NCBI GenBank assembly: GCA_034440635.1
Contig: JAOTON010002094.1
Coordinates: 186,001 to 250,000, forward strand
Length of the DNA stretch: 64,000 nt
Origin: Lepas anatifera
Taxonomy: Eukaryota > Arthropoda > Thecostraca > Lepadidae
Direction of reading: 5' to 3'
Below, in pieces: positions 1-12,139 of the stretch. Each line of letters begins with the position of its first letter. Within the stretch, counting starts at the first letter, position 1. Position numbers and translations under genes: made by a program. The notes under the pieces were generated by a model. The model worked only from the letters and a program-made list of their open reading frames with translations. It ran no database searches and was not told where the DNA came from.

Positions 1-1343
1 ATTATTATCTTCCCGGGTGGTTGGAAAGGCAATAGAATGCCCTAGCTGACCAAAAAGGCACTTAATTGTCAAACAATAGTTGAAATCGCTAAATGCAGTC
101 TAGTTCCATCTAGGTTCCACGGCGTAGGGCACTAAATTTCGAGCGGCACGGCCCAAATTGGGTACACCACCTGGCAATCAAAAGGGCACCCCGGCAGTGA
201 TGGGGCACGTGCCCCCTGTGCCCCCCTGGCTGCACCCCTGGTCAGTAGATCAACTGTGGGAGGCATTACATAAGTTCAGGGGGCCCGGATCAGCTCAAGG
301 GGCACTAAAAGAGCTAAAAGGACACCAGGAAAGCTCGGAGGCATCAGACTAACTTAGGGATCATTATATAGGTTCAGTAGGCACAATTATTTATTCAGGG
401 GAGGGGGGCACCAGATTGACTACGAGGGCATCAGATTAGCTCAGAAGGCACATGATCACCTTCAGGGGGCACCAGATGAGCTCTACCCGTACGATTATTG
501 GCGACGATGAGGCATTATCTGGAAACGGACTACGTGCCTATACTCTTCCCGGGTGCTTGGAAAGGCGACAGAATGCTTTCGCTGACCAAAAGGCACTTAA
601 TTATCAAACAATAGTTGAAATCGCTAAATGCAGTCTAGTTCCATCTAGGTTCAACGGCGTAGGGCACTAAATTTCGAGCGGCACGGCCCAAAGGGGGTAC
701 ACCACCTGGAAATCAAAGGGTACCCGGCACCGATGGGGCACGTGCCCCTGTGCACCCTGGCTGCGGCCTGGACAGTAGATAAGCTACGGGAGGCATTAAT
801 AAGTTCAGGGGCCCGGATCAGCTCAAGAGGCACTAAAACAGCTAATAGGGCACCAGGCAAGCTCGGAGGCATCAGACTAACTCAGAGAGCATTATTTAGG
901 TTCAGAAGGCACAATTATTTTCTCAGGGGGGCACCAGATTGACTACGAGGGCACCAGATCAGCTCAGAGGGCACATGATCAGCTCCAGGGGTCAAGACCA
1001 GCGCTCAGGGGGGCACCAGATGAGCTCAAGAGGCACCAGATTAGCTCTGCCCGTACGATTATTGGCGACGATGAGGCATTATCTGGAAACGGATTACGTG
1101 CCTATACTCTCCCCGGGTGCTTGGAAAGGCGACAGAATGCCCTAACTGACCAAAAAGGCACTTAATTGTCAAACAATAGTTTAAATCGCTAAATACAGTC
1201 TAGTTCCATCTAGACCCAACGGCGTAGGGTACTAAATTTCGAGCGGCACGGCCCAAAGAGGGTACACCACCTGGCAAGCAAAAGGGCACCCCGGCACCGA
1301 TGGGGGGGCACGTGCCCCCTGTGCCCCCCTGGCTGCGCCCCTG
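1..1343. repeat. Tandem modules of a repeat with hAT-like ends (family F)
   Basis: Three copies of one module lie head to tail; module ends fall near 240, 770 and 1343, giving periods of about 530 and 573 bp. Each ends with a G/C-rich segment containing CGTGCCCCCTGTGCCCCCCT and then GGCTGCRCCCCTG. Read backwards this is CAGGGGYGCAGCC, which resembles hAT-type termini. Between these ends runs a degenerate 20-bp phrase, read on this strand as GGGCACCAGATCAGCTCAG. The same family returns in the opposite orientation at 44.4-50.8 kb. The left edge of the window cuts the first module. No coding potential is seen. Confidence 0.75.
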
Positions 1344-1628
1344 CAAGCACTTAAGCAGTGTACAAACCTATGAAACTCAGAAAAATTTAATCAGAGCATG
1401 CGATCAGTGAGAACTAATGGAACCAAAACAGAACTACAATCAACAAAAAATAATACAAAACAAAGCAAAGCCAGATCAAACAAATCTAAATGAACGAACA
1501 GAAACTACATGCTTGGCGAGGCCAAGTTATTACACTAATCCAATCAAACAAAAAAAACGAAAGAAAGAAAGAAAAGAACAAAACAATTAAACAGCGAGCA
1601 TACGCACAAAAATAGTACAGAAACGGAC

Positions 1629-1980
1629 TGTAGTGTTGTGATATTCTAGATTATATTCTGGAGGGTTTACTTTAAACCTTTCACAGAGTATTTCTAATGA
1701 GTAATGGCTTTGTTTACCTGGAGTTTTTTTGGAGTGTTATTCCTTTGCTTGTAGCCACTGCATTTGGCAGCTCATGTTTGCAAAACTTTGGTGAAGGATC
1801 TGGGTGCTGAGTTGATGTCAGATTGTGGATTGGATTTGGAAGGCAGTTCACTCTGAACTCACTTGCTGGTAGCATGTGTTGCTCTGACTCTTGTTGTTTA
1901 TTGTAGTGTAATATATATGTGCAAGTTACTTACCTTTAAGCTTTGGAATCAGGCTTATTGTTCCTAATGGAAACACTACA
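1629..1980 (+). repeat. 5' LTR of the gypsy element
   Basis: 352-bp long terminal repeat, identical to 6515-6866 except for three substitutions that I can see (in the T-run near 1723, near 1891 and near 1933). It should carry the promoter and polyadenylation signals; an AT-rich stretch (TAATATATATG) near 1910 is the only TATA-like sequence noted. Confidence 0.96.
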
Positions 1981-1987
1981 TAATTTT

Positions 1988-2002
1988 TGGCGACCAGGAT
2001 GC
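1988..2002 (+). other. Candidate primer-binding site
   Basis: TGGCGACCAGGATGC begins 7 bp after the 5' LTR. TGG at this place is what is expected where the 3' CCA of a tRNA primer pairs. I cannot say which tRNA would match. Confidence 0.5.
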
Positions 2003-2208
2003 TTGAACTTCAGCCTGCAATGATACTTCTGTGATGTATTGCAAGCTTGCCATCAGGTTGGACTAGCTGTTTCGCTGAGTGGACAACGCTTCACTTCAAC
2101 GCCTCTTCGCTTGCAACTTCTGCCCAGAGTGTGGTCATCCACCTGGTGCAGTGAAGAGTCCAGCTTCTTGGCAGTCTGCATCCATTGCACGTACAGCTCA
2201 GGTACGTC

Positions 2209-2840
2209 ATGGACGGTATTCAGCCACCAGTTGCTTTCCTGCCAACTGCAGGCCGTCCCAGGGTTCCATGGCTTTCATGGTATGATGATTTTGAAGTGTA
2301 TGCACAGGCAATAGGTTGTCACGACTGGGCTGAAGAGCGCCAGCAGGCCCTGCTGTTGCATTGTGTTGGGCAGGAGGCAAGAAGAATCTACAGGACTGAG
2401 CTGCCACCAGGAGGGCTTGTTCGACAGCCAAAACAGAAGGTGAGCATGCTTTGGCACATAAAACACTGGTGCAGCAATCCTGTGACATTTTCCAGAAGTT
2501 GTTTGTGAGCAAACATGACACAATCACTGAAAGGATCCAGTTTAGGAAGTGTGTGCAGGATGGCCGTACTTCTATGCAAGCCTTTTTGGCAAATTTAAGA
2601 GAAAAGTCTCAACGCTGTGCCTTTGGTGCTCTGGAAGATGAAATGATCCGAGATCAGTTTTTGGAGGGATGTTACTCGTCTCGCCTCAAGGAACGTCTCT
2701 GTGCTGAGCAGAACCTGACCCTGTCCCGGCTGGAAGACATAGCCTTTTCAGCCGAGATCACAGCGCAACGACATCAGACAGTTGTCAACCAGCACCAGGA
2801 GAATCTGCCAGATTCCTGCAAGGAGGTTGCAGCTGCATAA
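2209..2840 (+). pseudogene. gag: gag of the gypsy element, frameshifted
   Basis: The reading frame starts at ATG 2209 (MDGIQPP) and runs to about 2440, where it must shift to the frame that carries the rest (LAHKTLVQQSCDIFQKLF to EVAAA), ending in TAA at 2838-2840. Both halves together match the compact Gag core of metazoan gypsy elements: a WYDDFEVYA helix region first, then FRKCVQDGRTSM and a C-terminal region rich in E, R and Q. Gag would form the particle shell. The second half is in the same frame as pol, with the TAA between them, so this stop is either a mutation or a former readthrough site. AAGGTGAGC at the shift looks like a splice donor, which I regard as coincidence. Confidence 0.8.
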
Positions 2841-5800
2841 AAACAACACTACAATAGGAAGCCAGGTACAAGTACCAAGGAGGTGAGAACCTGCTTTTGC
2901 TGTGGATTTTCTGGTCACAGTGCTCATGACCAGAAGTGCCCTGCTAAGGGTAAAACTTGCAACAGCTGTGGTAAAACAGGCCACTTTGCTAAAGTATGCA
3001 AAAGTAGGAGGAAGCCAGACGCAAAGAAACCCGCTAGAGTGTCCACAGTTGAGGTTTCTTCTGTTGCCAGCCAGTCTGCAGCTTCATGCCCCATGCTCTG
3101 CGTTGACGTAGATGGCCAGTCGCTTGAGATGATGGCTGACACAGGATCGCCAGTCAGCTTGCTGCCCCTGCACATCTACAGCGCTTGCCTGTCCCACCTG
3201 CCGCTTCTTGACTGTAATGTCAAACTCCATGGATATGGTGGACATGAGTTGGATGTGCTTGCCTATGTGCATGCCAGTGTGACTAGACATTGCCAACATG
3301 CTGACGCAGACATCTATGTGATGCGCGGTGGCTCTGTGCCACTACTGGGACGTGATCTGCAGCAGGGCTTGCACATAACAGTGAGGGATGGCAACATTGT
3401 GTGTGCAGTGTCTGCCACTGCCTCCCCAGGTGTGCTTCCACCTCTTCGTGGTTTCGTCCACAAGGTGGATGTAAAGAAGGATGTCGACCCAGTCCAGCAG
3501 AAGCCTCGCCCGCTTCCCATAGCGGTCCGGGCGGAGGTGATGGAGCACCTTGCTGACTTGGAGGCCAAGGGAGTCATTGAGCCAGTCGACCACTCACCTT
3601 GGGTGTCACCGTTATTGGTCACCAGACGTCGCACAGGTGGGGTCAGAGTTTGCCTAGACTTGAGGCAGGTTAACAAGAGTGTCATTCCCAGCTGTTACCC
3701 CATCCCGGACATGAATGACATGCTCAACAGGTTGAAGGGCTCGTCAGTCTTTTCGACCCTTGACATGAAAGCCGCGTTCAACCAGCTACCACTTCATGAA
3801 GAATCACGGAACCTCACTGCCTTCATGACCCCGGATGGTCTGCGGAGGTACACACGCTGCTGCTTCGGGCTGTCATCAATTCCAGCTGCCTTCCAGAAAG
3901 TCATGGACAAGATCCTCGCCGGCCTGCCTGGAGTTGAGGTCTACCTAGACGATATCATCATCCATGGTGAGTCACCAACTCAACATGATGCTCGTCTCCA
4001 GCAGGTGCTCTCCCGTCTCGAGGACCATCGCGTCACTCTCAACATGGAGAAGTGCACTTTTGGTGCAACGACGCTGGACTTCTTGGGATTCACCATCTCC
4101 AAGAACGGGATTCGTGTGAGCCAGGAACGGGTAAGCGGGATGAGAGGGATGAAGTCCCCAGCTTCCTTCAAGGAACTCCAGTCTGCCCTAGGCCTTTTTG
4201 GCTTCTACGCTCGATTTGTGAAGGGTTTCTCAACCCTAGTGGACCCATTGCGCGCTGCCCTGAAGCCTGAGCGCTTTCAGTGGAGCGATGAGCTCGAGCG
4301 TATTTTCAGGCAGGTTATCACTAGCATCGTGACTACGTCGGCGCTGGCGATGTATGATCCGGACCTGCCGACCATCGTCATCACTGATGCTTCTGATGTT
4401 GGACTAGGTGCAGTCTTGTGCCAGCCACATCCAGAAGGTGAGCGTGTGGTTGCATTCGCATCAGCAAGTCTGTCCGCAGCTCAACGCCGGTACAGCGTCA
4501 CAGAGCGCGAGGTTCTGGCAGCTCGATGGGCAGTCGAGCATTGGCATCGATACCTGTTCGGCAACCACTTCACACTTAGGACGGACCATCAAGCTCTGAA
4601 GTCGCTGCTCACTTCGAAGGGAATAGGTAGGGCTGGTATGCGGATGTCGCGTTGGGCCATTCGGCTCATGTCCTACTCTTTCACAGTGGAGCACGTGAGC
4701 GGGACCAAGAACGTCGCGGACGGACTGTCGCGTTTGCCTGCGGCGCAGTCTGTACCCACCGAAGACGAGCAGCTGCTGGTTGCGGCCATCACCGATCGCA
4801 TCACTAGTAAGTCAGCTGTAACCCGTGAGGAGTTACGGAGTGCGTCCGCGGGAGACCCGACCGTGCTTCTCCTCCCAGAACACATCACTGGTGGATGGCC
4901 AGTACACTTCAAGGCCTGCCCACCTGATCTGCAGCCGTACTACCGGTTCAGAGACGACCTGTCCATCGTGGAGGATCTGATCTTCAGGCGTGATCGCATT
5001 CTCGTCCCCAGCTCACTACAACAACGGCTTCTTCAGCAGGCACATGAGGGCCACCAAGGTATGGTCCGCACAAAGCAACGGGTGCGTGAACTTTTTTGGT
5101 GGCCAGGCCTTGACGACCAAGTCGAGTCTATGGTTAGAGCATGCGAGACATGTGACGCGCTTGACAAGAGTTCCAGAACTCGTAATGTGACTCTGAACCC
5201 TGTCCCCTACCCTGACCGGCCATGGGAGAAAGTCGGCATAGACTTTATTGGACCGATGGAGGGAGGAGGGCCCAGTCGGAGGTACGCAGTAGTGTTGGTG
5301 GATTACTACTCGAAGTGGCCCGAGGTGGGATTTTGTTCTGGCCCATCCACCAATGCTGCCATTGACTTCCCTCGAGTCTGTTACGTGCAGAGAGGGGTTT
5401 CCGGAACAGATAGTTTCCAATAACGGTACCGCATTTACCTCGAAAGAGTTTGCGGAGTACTTGAGTAACAGTGGTGTAAAACACCTTCGTGTAACCCCAT
5501 ACCACCCAAGAGGAGCGGGAGCTGTGGAACGATTTAATCGTGTACTCAAGGGGGCCTTGCAGTCAGCAACAGTTACCAAGCAGGATTGGCTTTCTTCTGT
5601 TCGACAGTTTCTGCGAGCATACCGCTCAACTCCCCATGCCACAACTGGTAGGAGTCCTGGCGGAGCTGCTCCATGGACGCCAACTTCGTACACCCCTGCA
5701 AGCTAGCGCCACCCCAGACCGGTTGGTTGCTCGACCAGACGAGGTGAGGACTCGTGTTGAGGAGAGGCAGAGAAAGCAGAAGGTTTACTGGGACAGAAAA

Positions 5801-6439
5801 CATAGCGCCTCACCTAATACGTTCAAGATTAACGACTGGGTGAGATACCGTTTAATTCCGGGGCCCAAGAAGGGCAAGTCTCGATTCTCTGCTCCAGTAC
5901 AAATCGTTGCAACTAGAGGACCACAGTCGTTTAAGCTGTCGGATGGATCGCTCGTGCATGCTGAGCGTTTGGCCAAGGCATTCGCTCCATCGTCGACATC
6001 CACAGGAGTACCTGCTGGCCGAGCAGATACGTCATCGACGAGAGATTTCTACGTCACTGATGACGCCCACCTGTCGCCGCGTCCGGTGAACGCACCCACG
6101 TCGTCGGCGGAGGTGCCGATGCGTACTGCTGAGGCACCGATTCATCTGACGGACGTGCCGGACCGACCAGCCGAGTCAGCTCTGGACCTAGAAGAGCCAC
6201 CGGCGCACCTGGTGGACGCGCCTACCCGATCGCCGGAGACAGCGCGGGAGTCTGAAGCCGCGTGTGCAGACTCATCGCTACCATCACCGCATGTGCAGAC
6301 CCATCAGTCGTCTGGAGAAGGTTCTGCAACGAGCAGTGGTCAGCGGCCGCCGGCAAGTCCGTCCGAAGCATTGGACAACGCTTCTTCCCGGCGGTCTGCA
6401 AGGTCAAGGCGGAAACCAAGACGTTTGATCGAGGAGTGA
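2841..6439 (+). pseudogene. pol: pol polyprotein of the gypsy element, two frameshifts
   Basis: An 846-codon open segment (2883-5423, GTG first codon, no ATG) holds, in order, two CCHC knuckles (residues 4-39, the second a perfect CX2CX4HX4C), protease (ADTGSP, Asp about residue 86), reverse transcriptase with YLDD at 354-357, RNase H (TDASD, Asp about 502; later RTDHQAL) and the integrase HHCC finger from about residue 721. The first integrase aspartate is in GIDFIGP (about 787). The frame slips near 5372 and again near 5658, and the tail ends at 6439 after an integrase C-terminal module and a long Pro/Ser-rich tail. The second catalytic aspartate reads AAT (Asn) at 5419-5421 where the family has SDNG; the glutamate in VERFN (5527-5529) is kept. 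Not active as it stands. Confidence 0.92.
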
Positions 6440-6502
6440 TTGATTGGTAGTTTGATCGTGATCTTGCTTGTGTTACTTGATTGTGTTGCCTTTCATTTTG
6501 CT

Positions 6503-6514
6503 AGGGGAGGAGAA
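6503..6514 (+). other. Polypurine tract
   Basis: AGGGGAGGAGAA lies directly against the 3' LTR, the expected primer for plus-strand DNA synthesis. Confidence 0.85.
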
Positions 6515-6866
6515 TGTAGTGTTGTGATATTCTAGATTATATTCTGGAGGGTTTACTTTAAACCTTTCACAGAGTATTTCTAATGAGTAATGGCTTTGTT
6601 TACCTGGAGGTTTTTTGGAGTGTTATTCCTTTGCTTGTAGCCACTGCATTTGGCAGCTCATGTTTGCAAAACTTTGGTGAAGGATCTGGGTGCTGAGTTG
6701 ATGTCAGATTGTGGATTGGATTTGGAAGGCAGTTCACTCTGAACTCACTTGCTGGTAGCATGTGTTGCTCTGACTCTTATTGTTTATTGTAGTGTAATAT
6801 ATATGTGCAAGTTACTTATCTTTAAGCTTTGGAATCAGGCTTATTGTTCCTAATGGAAACACTACA
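6515..6866 (+). repeat. 3' LTR of the gypsy element
   Basis: 352-bp direct repeat of 1629-1980. It is followed by the target duplication CGGAC at 6867-6871. Confidence 0.96.
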
Positions 6867-8468
6867 CGGACAAACAAAAGAATGCTGCAAATCTAAATGC
6901 CAGGAATGGGCGTATTGGCGTTCGAACCCATAGCCCGTCTGAAGCAGTGGTTAGCGAGGATGTCGCCAAACCACAGGCTGGGGCTGGAGCAGCTAAGAGC
7001 CGCTCGGACACGGAGGTTGTCGTTTTCGGCCGATCCAGCTGCACCGCCACTCCTCGTCAGCCGAGCCTTCGCAGTCGTCACTCCCATAGGGGAACGCTCC
7101 GGCCGCTCGAACTCCCGGATGGGTCGTTCGGCGAACACAGTTGGTACAGTAGTGCCAGATCCAGCCAGCGGAGGTCCCTCACTTCGTGCCACAGCCACCA
7201 TAGATGCTCTTTTAGAGCAGAGCTGCGCATCGCCGGCCATTGCTGGTGTGTCCAGCAAAACGCGTACCCACCATACCCGCCGGACGGAGAAACACGACTG
7301 ATTCAGGTCCAGTCGCCCACTGCGGCGCATCCGAGGCGCCGGCACATTATACTATGTTGGAACATTCATATAGATGGGCTGGCAGAGTCCGAAGAGAGCA
7401 GGGCGGAGGCAACCAGGTGTCACCAGCCGCGGCGGCCGCCTCCAGCAGAGGTGCAGAAACTTGCCAACTCGGCTACCGGAGTTTGTGACACATTTACGAA
7501 AATTGAGGTGCATAAATGTGACAAAATAGCGATTCTGACTGTATGGCTCAAAATCAAACCACGTATTTTCGAAATAGAGAATGCAGCGTGTAGGAAATAT
7601 TTTAACTTAGCAGCTCTGTTCTTCAATTGCACAGCGTACCATTAGTGATACAATATTGGTACTGTGTTCAGTTTCCACTAAAACGAGGGAACCCCGCTGC
7701 AGAAAACCGCAAACCGCTATCACAGTTGCCAGATTTTAACATGCAGCCCAATGGTGCCGATTGTTAGTAGTTTGCAGAAAGTTTGCGCCTAGATACCCGA
7801 AATGTGACAGTCAATTTTTTCGAGAAATACACGATTGTGGGCATATTTAAGACATGAACGATAACGCACATACTTTATCAAGTACTTATCTGTCCATTTT
7901 TTCACGTTAAATCAGATTTACAGTTTGAGTCTCTTCGATTTAGCGGCCCCTATTTCTTCGAATTTAGTATTAAGTACGCCTAAAAGCTACTAATAAAAGT
8001 ACTAAGTGAGTGAAAAAATAAACATAGCTGGGCAGCAATTCTACTTAAACTGCGCAACAGCGACAAGTCAAGTTAGAAATGTTTATGTTATGTAGACCCT
8101 GCCAAAAATTTAAACAGACGGGAAGCCACTTATTTTGAGGGCATATTTATTAAGTATATTTGAGATAAGTGCAGGCTAAAACTAGCTAGAATAAATATTG
8201 CTGCCCATGGCTAATCTAAGATGAATGTAGGCTATTGTAAGACTGGTGCACTTTCCCATATCAAGCTTGGTTTTTCATTCCTTAGCCTGCTTGTGCCTGT
8301 GGTAGTGTCGTGGTAATATAGGAGGGAAATTCGATGGGAGAAAATTATTTGCGGAAGCAATTGTTGCTAAATTCGTTTTCAGCACATACGATTGTGTCTT
8401 AAAATGGCCATTAGAATGTGGTACGCAATTGCTCGCCTTATTCTGTAATTAAACCGCTTATTTGTGCC
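6867..8468. other. No gene seen; GC-rich patch then AT-rich DNA
   Basis: 6895-7480 is notably GC-rich. On the minus strand it contains GGGTTCGAACGCC (6917-6929), close to a tRNA B box, but no convincing A box, so a SINE is possible but unproven. A segment at 7370-7450 (GGGCTGGCAGAG, GGCGGAGGCA, CCAGGTGTC) resembles the repeat at 9.95-10.1 kb. 7480-8468 is AT-rich with no open frame I would defend. Confidence 0.5.
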
Positions 8469-8616
8469 CAGGGACGTAGGAACCGGGGGGCAGGGGGCAG
8501 CTGCCCCCCCCAACTTTCACGATTCTTAACCATTAACCCTATGGCGTTGACTGGAAAAAAATGACTTTAAAATTCCCCCTGCCCCCCCAACTTTGACCAT
8601 AGTTCCAACGCTCCTG
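8469..8616. mobile_element. 148-bp hAT-type MITE with perfect target duplication (family G)
   Basis: Begins CAGGGACGTAGGAAC and ends GTTCCAACGCTCCTG, imperfect inverted repeats starting with the hAT-typical CAGGG. It is flanked by TTTGTGCC on both sides (8461-8468 and 8617-8624), a perfect 8-bp duplication. The interior contains a G-rich/C-rich palindrome (GGGGGCAGCTGCCCCC) and CTTAACCATTA. Two more copies lie at 32732-32879 and 32927-33069. Confidence 0.93.
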
Positions 8617-9773
8617 TTTGTGCCCTAGATTGGTTAGATAGATTTGGAGCTGGAGGAAGTTGGGAGAGTTGGCGCCAGCAACAGGCTGGCAACAACAGTG
8701 ATTCACGTGAGTTTTCATGATCAAATTATCATATCAATATTGTACAGATGGCAAATGTGTGCTAATGCAGTCCTCCACAAAGTGTTAACACCCACACTGG
8801 AGAGGGGTCTGGCACTAACGTGCACTGGAGGGGGCCGAGTAGACCCACTTCCTATCTCAGAAAATCACAGCAAATCTCAGAAAGAAATAGACTTCGAAAA
8901 ACGCTGGTTGGGGGTGTGTTGCTTACTACCAGTGGTGGTAAGCAACGCACAGGACCTGAACTGCATGGAGTTAAAGCAGGATTTTGACTACACTGGATCT
9001 TTCTTTGGTATGTGAATTCCAATACCTCTGTACCTATTAGGCCAATAGACATAATTTTACATCTATGCAGGCTAGTTGCCTCAGAGTTTTTACTGCAAGA
9101 AGGAATGAACAGGCAGGTGATGATCGCGAGTGGGATGCAAATTTTAAGCATTTGATGTGTTTATAGAAATGCTACCTAAGGTCCACTTTACCAACACATT
9201 TTAGGTAGATCCAAATACTATGTTAACATTGACATTTTTGTCCCTTTTGTTGATATGTGAGATAGAAGTTTAGTGGGGGGAAGCTGTGGTTAGGGTTCCC
9301 AATTGTGTGTACATGTACGCTCCCATTAATAGATAGGTATGTTCCCAATAATAACTATTTTCATGATAATTGCTACATTTAATCATGTGGAAATGCACCA
9401 TAATTGGAAACACTCCTTTCAAAAATGAAAACTTCTTCAAAAAGGGAAATGCATGTCATTGGGGGAAAATGCGGTCAGAGTTGCCAATAATAGTTATGAC
9501 CCCAATACTGGAAAAAATGACCAATAATTTGAAATTTTCCTTCCAAAAACAAAAACATGATCTATAAATGAAAACTCAGTTTACAACTTCCATGCTGTAA
9601 TGGTTTGGTGCTAGAACCTTGTCTGCTGCAAGAAGTAAGGGACAGGCAGAGGACATTCAGCATATTGAAAATAGTATTCAAGTATACAATAATCATTTCC
9701 AGCTGTGTGACAGAGGAGGCATACGTCGCATTGAGTTTGTGACAGCCAGCATACTTTCTGGATCTCTGGCCTC
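8617..9773. other. No gene seen
   Basis: Unremarkable AT-rich DNA. Short open frames on both strands are of chance length and match nothing I know. Confidence 0.5.
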
Positions 9774-10270
9774 CAGCATACTGCTGAATGAGGGCGGCCG
9801 CGGAGGCAGCCCCGAGGCGGCGACATGGCCGGCTGGAGCCGAGAATGAGAACTGCTAATGCTGTTTGAGTTTCCATCTTCATCCGCACACCGGACAGTGC
9901 CGGTGAGCCTGCCGACGTCGCGGCAGTCCACAGGCACGTTTCTGTAGGTGGGCTGGCAGAGAGCCCAAAGACAAGCTTTTCGTTTTACCCTAGTAATTTT
10001 CCATGTAAACAAGGGTCTGACAAGGTTTGCCCTTGTAAAAAATGTCTTTCTGTGAGGGGCAGGCGGAGGCATCCAGGTGTCTCCAGCCGCCGGTGTGGCA
10101 GCCCCCAATACTGCTGAGCGAGGACTGCAGATCCTGAGGCGACGACATGGCCGGCTGAAGCTGACAGTAAGAGAACTGATACTCCAATTCTTCGAGCTTC
10201 TCATTCGGTTTGCACATTAGACAGTGCTGGTGGACTTGCCGACGCCGTGGACGCGGCGCCGGCAACGTTC
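9774..10270. repeat. Degenerate tandem duplication, offset about 325 bp
   Basis: 9774-9940 and about 10100-10270 are related. Shared landmarks include ATACTGCTGA, CGACATGGCCGGCTG (at 9822 and 10144), GAGAACTG, and GACAGTGCYGGTG followed by TGCCGACG. Parts also recur at 7370-7450. The opposite strand is open for 197 codons, but duplicated low-complexity GC-rich DNA explains this better than a gene. Confidence 0.6.
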
Positions 10271-12130
10271 CCGCAGGGCAGGTGCCTAAAGGAAAGGTCG
10301 CAAACAATGTTTCCTACGATTTTGAGGTCAAGCCATTCAAGGTCATTAGCCTATTTAAGTCAAAAATAAATTGACCGATATTTACAATTCTTCCACCAAT
10401 CAACACGCCGTTAAACTCTCTCAAATGTGGCCAAGTATCGTTTTTCAGCTACGAGCACTTCTCCTGCCACCTCGGAAAAACAGATGGGGCTTCTGAGGGC
10501 CCTCAGAGAGCATGTTATCTCTTGCATTGGCTTCAAGTGTTCTGTAGTGGTAGTCGCGATATATTTTTCTGGTGGCTCTTGATACGTTTCAAATTTAGAA
10601 GGAAAAAAATTGTCAATTTTGTCAAATTTTGTCAATTTGACGGGGAATTGGAGGGTTTTAAGTTCTAAAGATAAAATTTGGAGGTTTTTGGTAATAAACA
10701 TCTGGCACACTGCACGTGCCTCGAGATTGGCGCGTGCGTCCACGGTTCCTATAGATACGGTTCGGACATGACAGCCAGCTGACTGCCTGACTTGGCAGCA
10801 TTTGAGGATATGGTAGCATTCTGGAGGGTTCTGGCAGCATATGGTAGCATTCAGCCTTCTGATTGGTTGAGCAGTCTGGCATTCTACTCGAAGCGGGCAT
10901 CTAGAGAATTATAGCACATATTTGAACAAGTTATTCGTTATTATAAACCTAAAAATAACACTAAAATTGGTTTTAGAAGAAAGAACGGAGTTTATTCTCT
11001 ATGGATCGGCAAAAAATTGAGCTTAAACGTCATGGTTTGGTCAAAATCACGCGTCCAGCAAACCCTTACAAATTCTCCCATTGACATTACGTGTTAAATT
11101 TTTCGAAAAAATACCTCTAAGAACCACGTTCTGGAGGTGAAAACCCCTATCTTTTGATGGTTTCCTGACGGTTTTTCATGGAAAACCAGAGGTCTAAATG
11201 ATTTCCCTGCAGAAGATGTCTGGTAATTTGTGTTTTATGGAATTTTTTTCTGAGAATCATTGTTGTTACAAAACAACAACGGCGTTGTGTTATAATGTGG
11301 TGCTTGTCCAGCAGCCAACGGGCCGAATGCAAGAAACTATTATGGTATTATCTCTTTCTTGTCTTTGTTTCGTCATTATGTTTCGATATTCTGGATTAGA
11401 TACTCGTTTTTTACTGTTTTATTATTCTGATGGGCTATCAAAGCCGTGAACAGTGGGGAAAATCCAGCGTGCAAAGTATGGCATTTTCGACATCTCGTTG
11501 GTGCGAGTGCCCTTGGAGACAGGAGCGAGTGGTGCGAATTTTATCAACCTGGTGCGAATTTGTGAGACTGTTTCGAGGGGGTGACACTGGAAACAAAACA
11601 AATAATGGCTAAATGGGTATAAAGACATAGGAGGGGGCCTTATAAAAAGTCCTCAACTAACTAATAAGAGAGGTAGCATTGCATCGTGTGGGTAGGAATG
11701 AGTATGTTTTTCTCCCTGGTATATGACAGATTGGTGTAAAATTTTGGTGGCTGGCAGTGCGAGAATTTTAGATGGCTGGTGTGACTCGTCTGGCCTGCTG
11801 CCATACTTTGCAGACTGGGGTAAAATAATGTTGATGTCTTGTACATTCCCAGGGGTGGGGACGTTTGATGTGAATTGAAACCATTCACATATATTAATAC
11901 TAAAAAGGCAGCACATAAATCATTCAGGTACCCAAAAATTTCAACCAGTGCCAGGGATTGTAGTTACTCTGTGTAGCTGCTGTGCTTGGTCTGGGTTGTT
12001 GCTATGCTTTGTAGACTGGTGTGGTGGGAGGCTGAGATGCTCTTTCAACCTTCTAACCCGGTCCCCTGGCCTTCTTTAACCCATAATTATTATTTTGCAG
12101 AATAAGAGTAATGCCTTTTGTTTTTTTCCC
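10271..12130. other. No gene seen
   Basis: Mixed AT-rich intergenic DNA. ORFs are under 115 codons, overlap on both strands and show no family motif. Confidence 0.5.
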
Positions 12131-12139
12131 AAATGTTCT

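Larger units (their letters stand above)
1629..6866 (+). mobile_element. Complete Ty3/gypsy LTR retrotransposon with broken reading frames
   Basis: Two 352-bp direct repeats bound a gag-pol interior. Both begin TGTAGTG and end ACTACA, so they obey the TG...CA rule. The 5-bp target duplication CGGAC is perfect at 1624-1628 and 6867-6871. A polypurine tract abuts the 3' LTR. Domain order is gag, CCHC zinc knuckles, protease, reverse transcriptase, RNase H, integrase, which defines Ty3/gypsy rather than copia. I count three mismatches between the LTRs (under 1%), so insertion looks recent. Yet the interior has a gag frameshift, a stop between gag and pol, and two pol frameshifts. Confidence 0.96.

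Noticed and set aside
5016..5693. 225-codon frame opposite to integrase
   Set aside because: Shadow of the pol gene on the other strand.
6917..6929. tRNA gene or SINE at the minus-strand B box
   Set aside because: No convincing A box at the right distance and no cloverleaf; kept only as a remark.
9611..10204. 197-codon minus-strand frame
   Set aside because: It spans a degenerate tandem duplication in GC-rich DNA, and parts recur at 7.4 kb; looks like repeat DNA.
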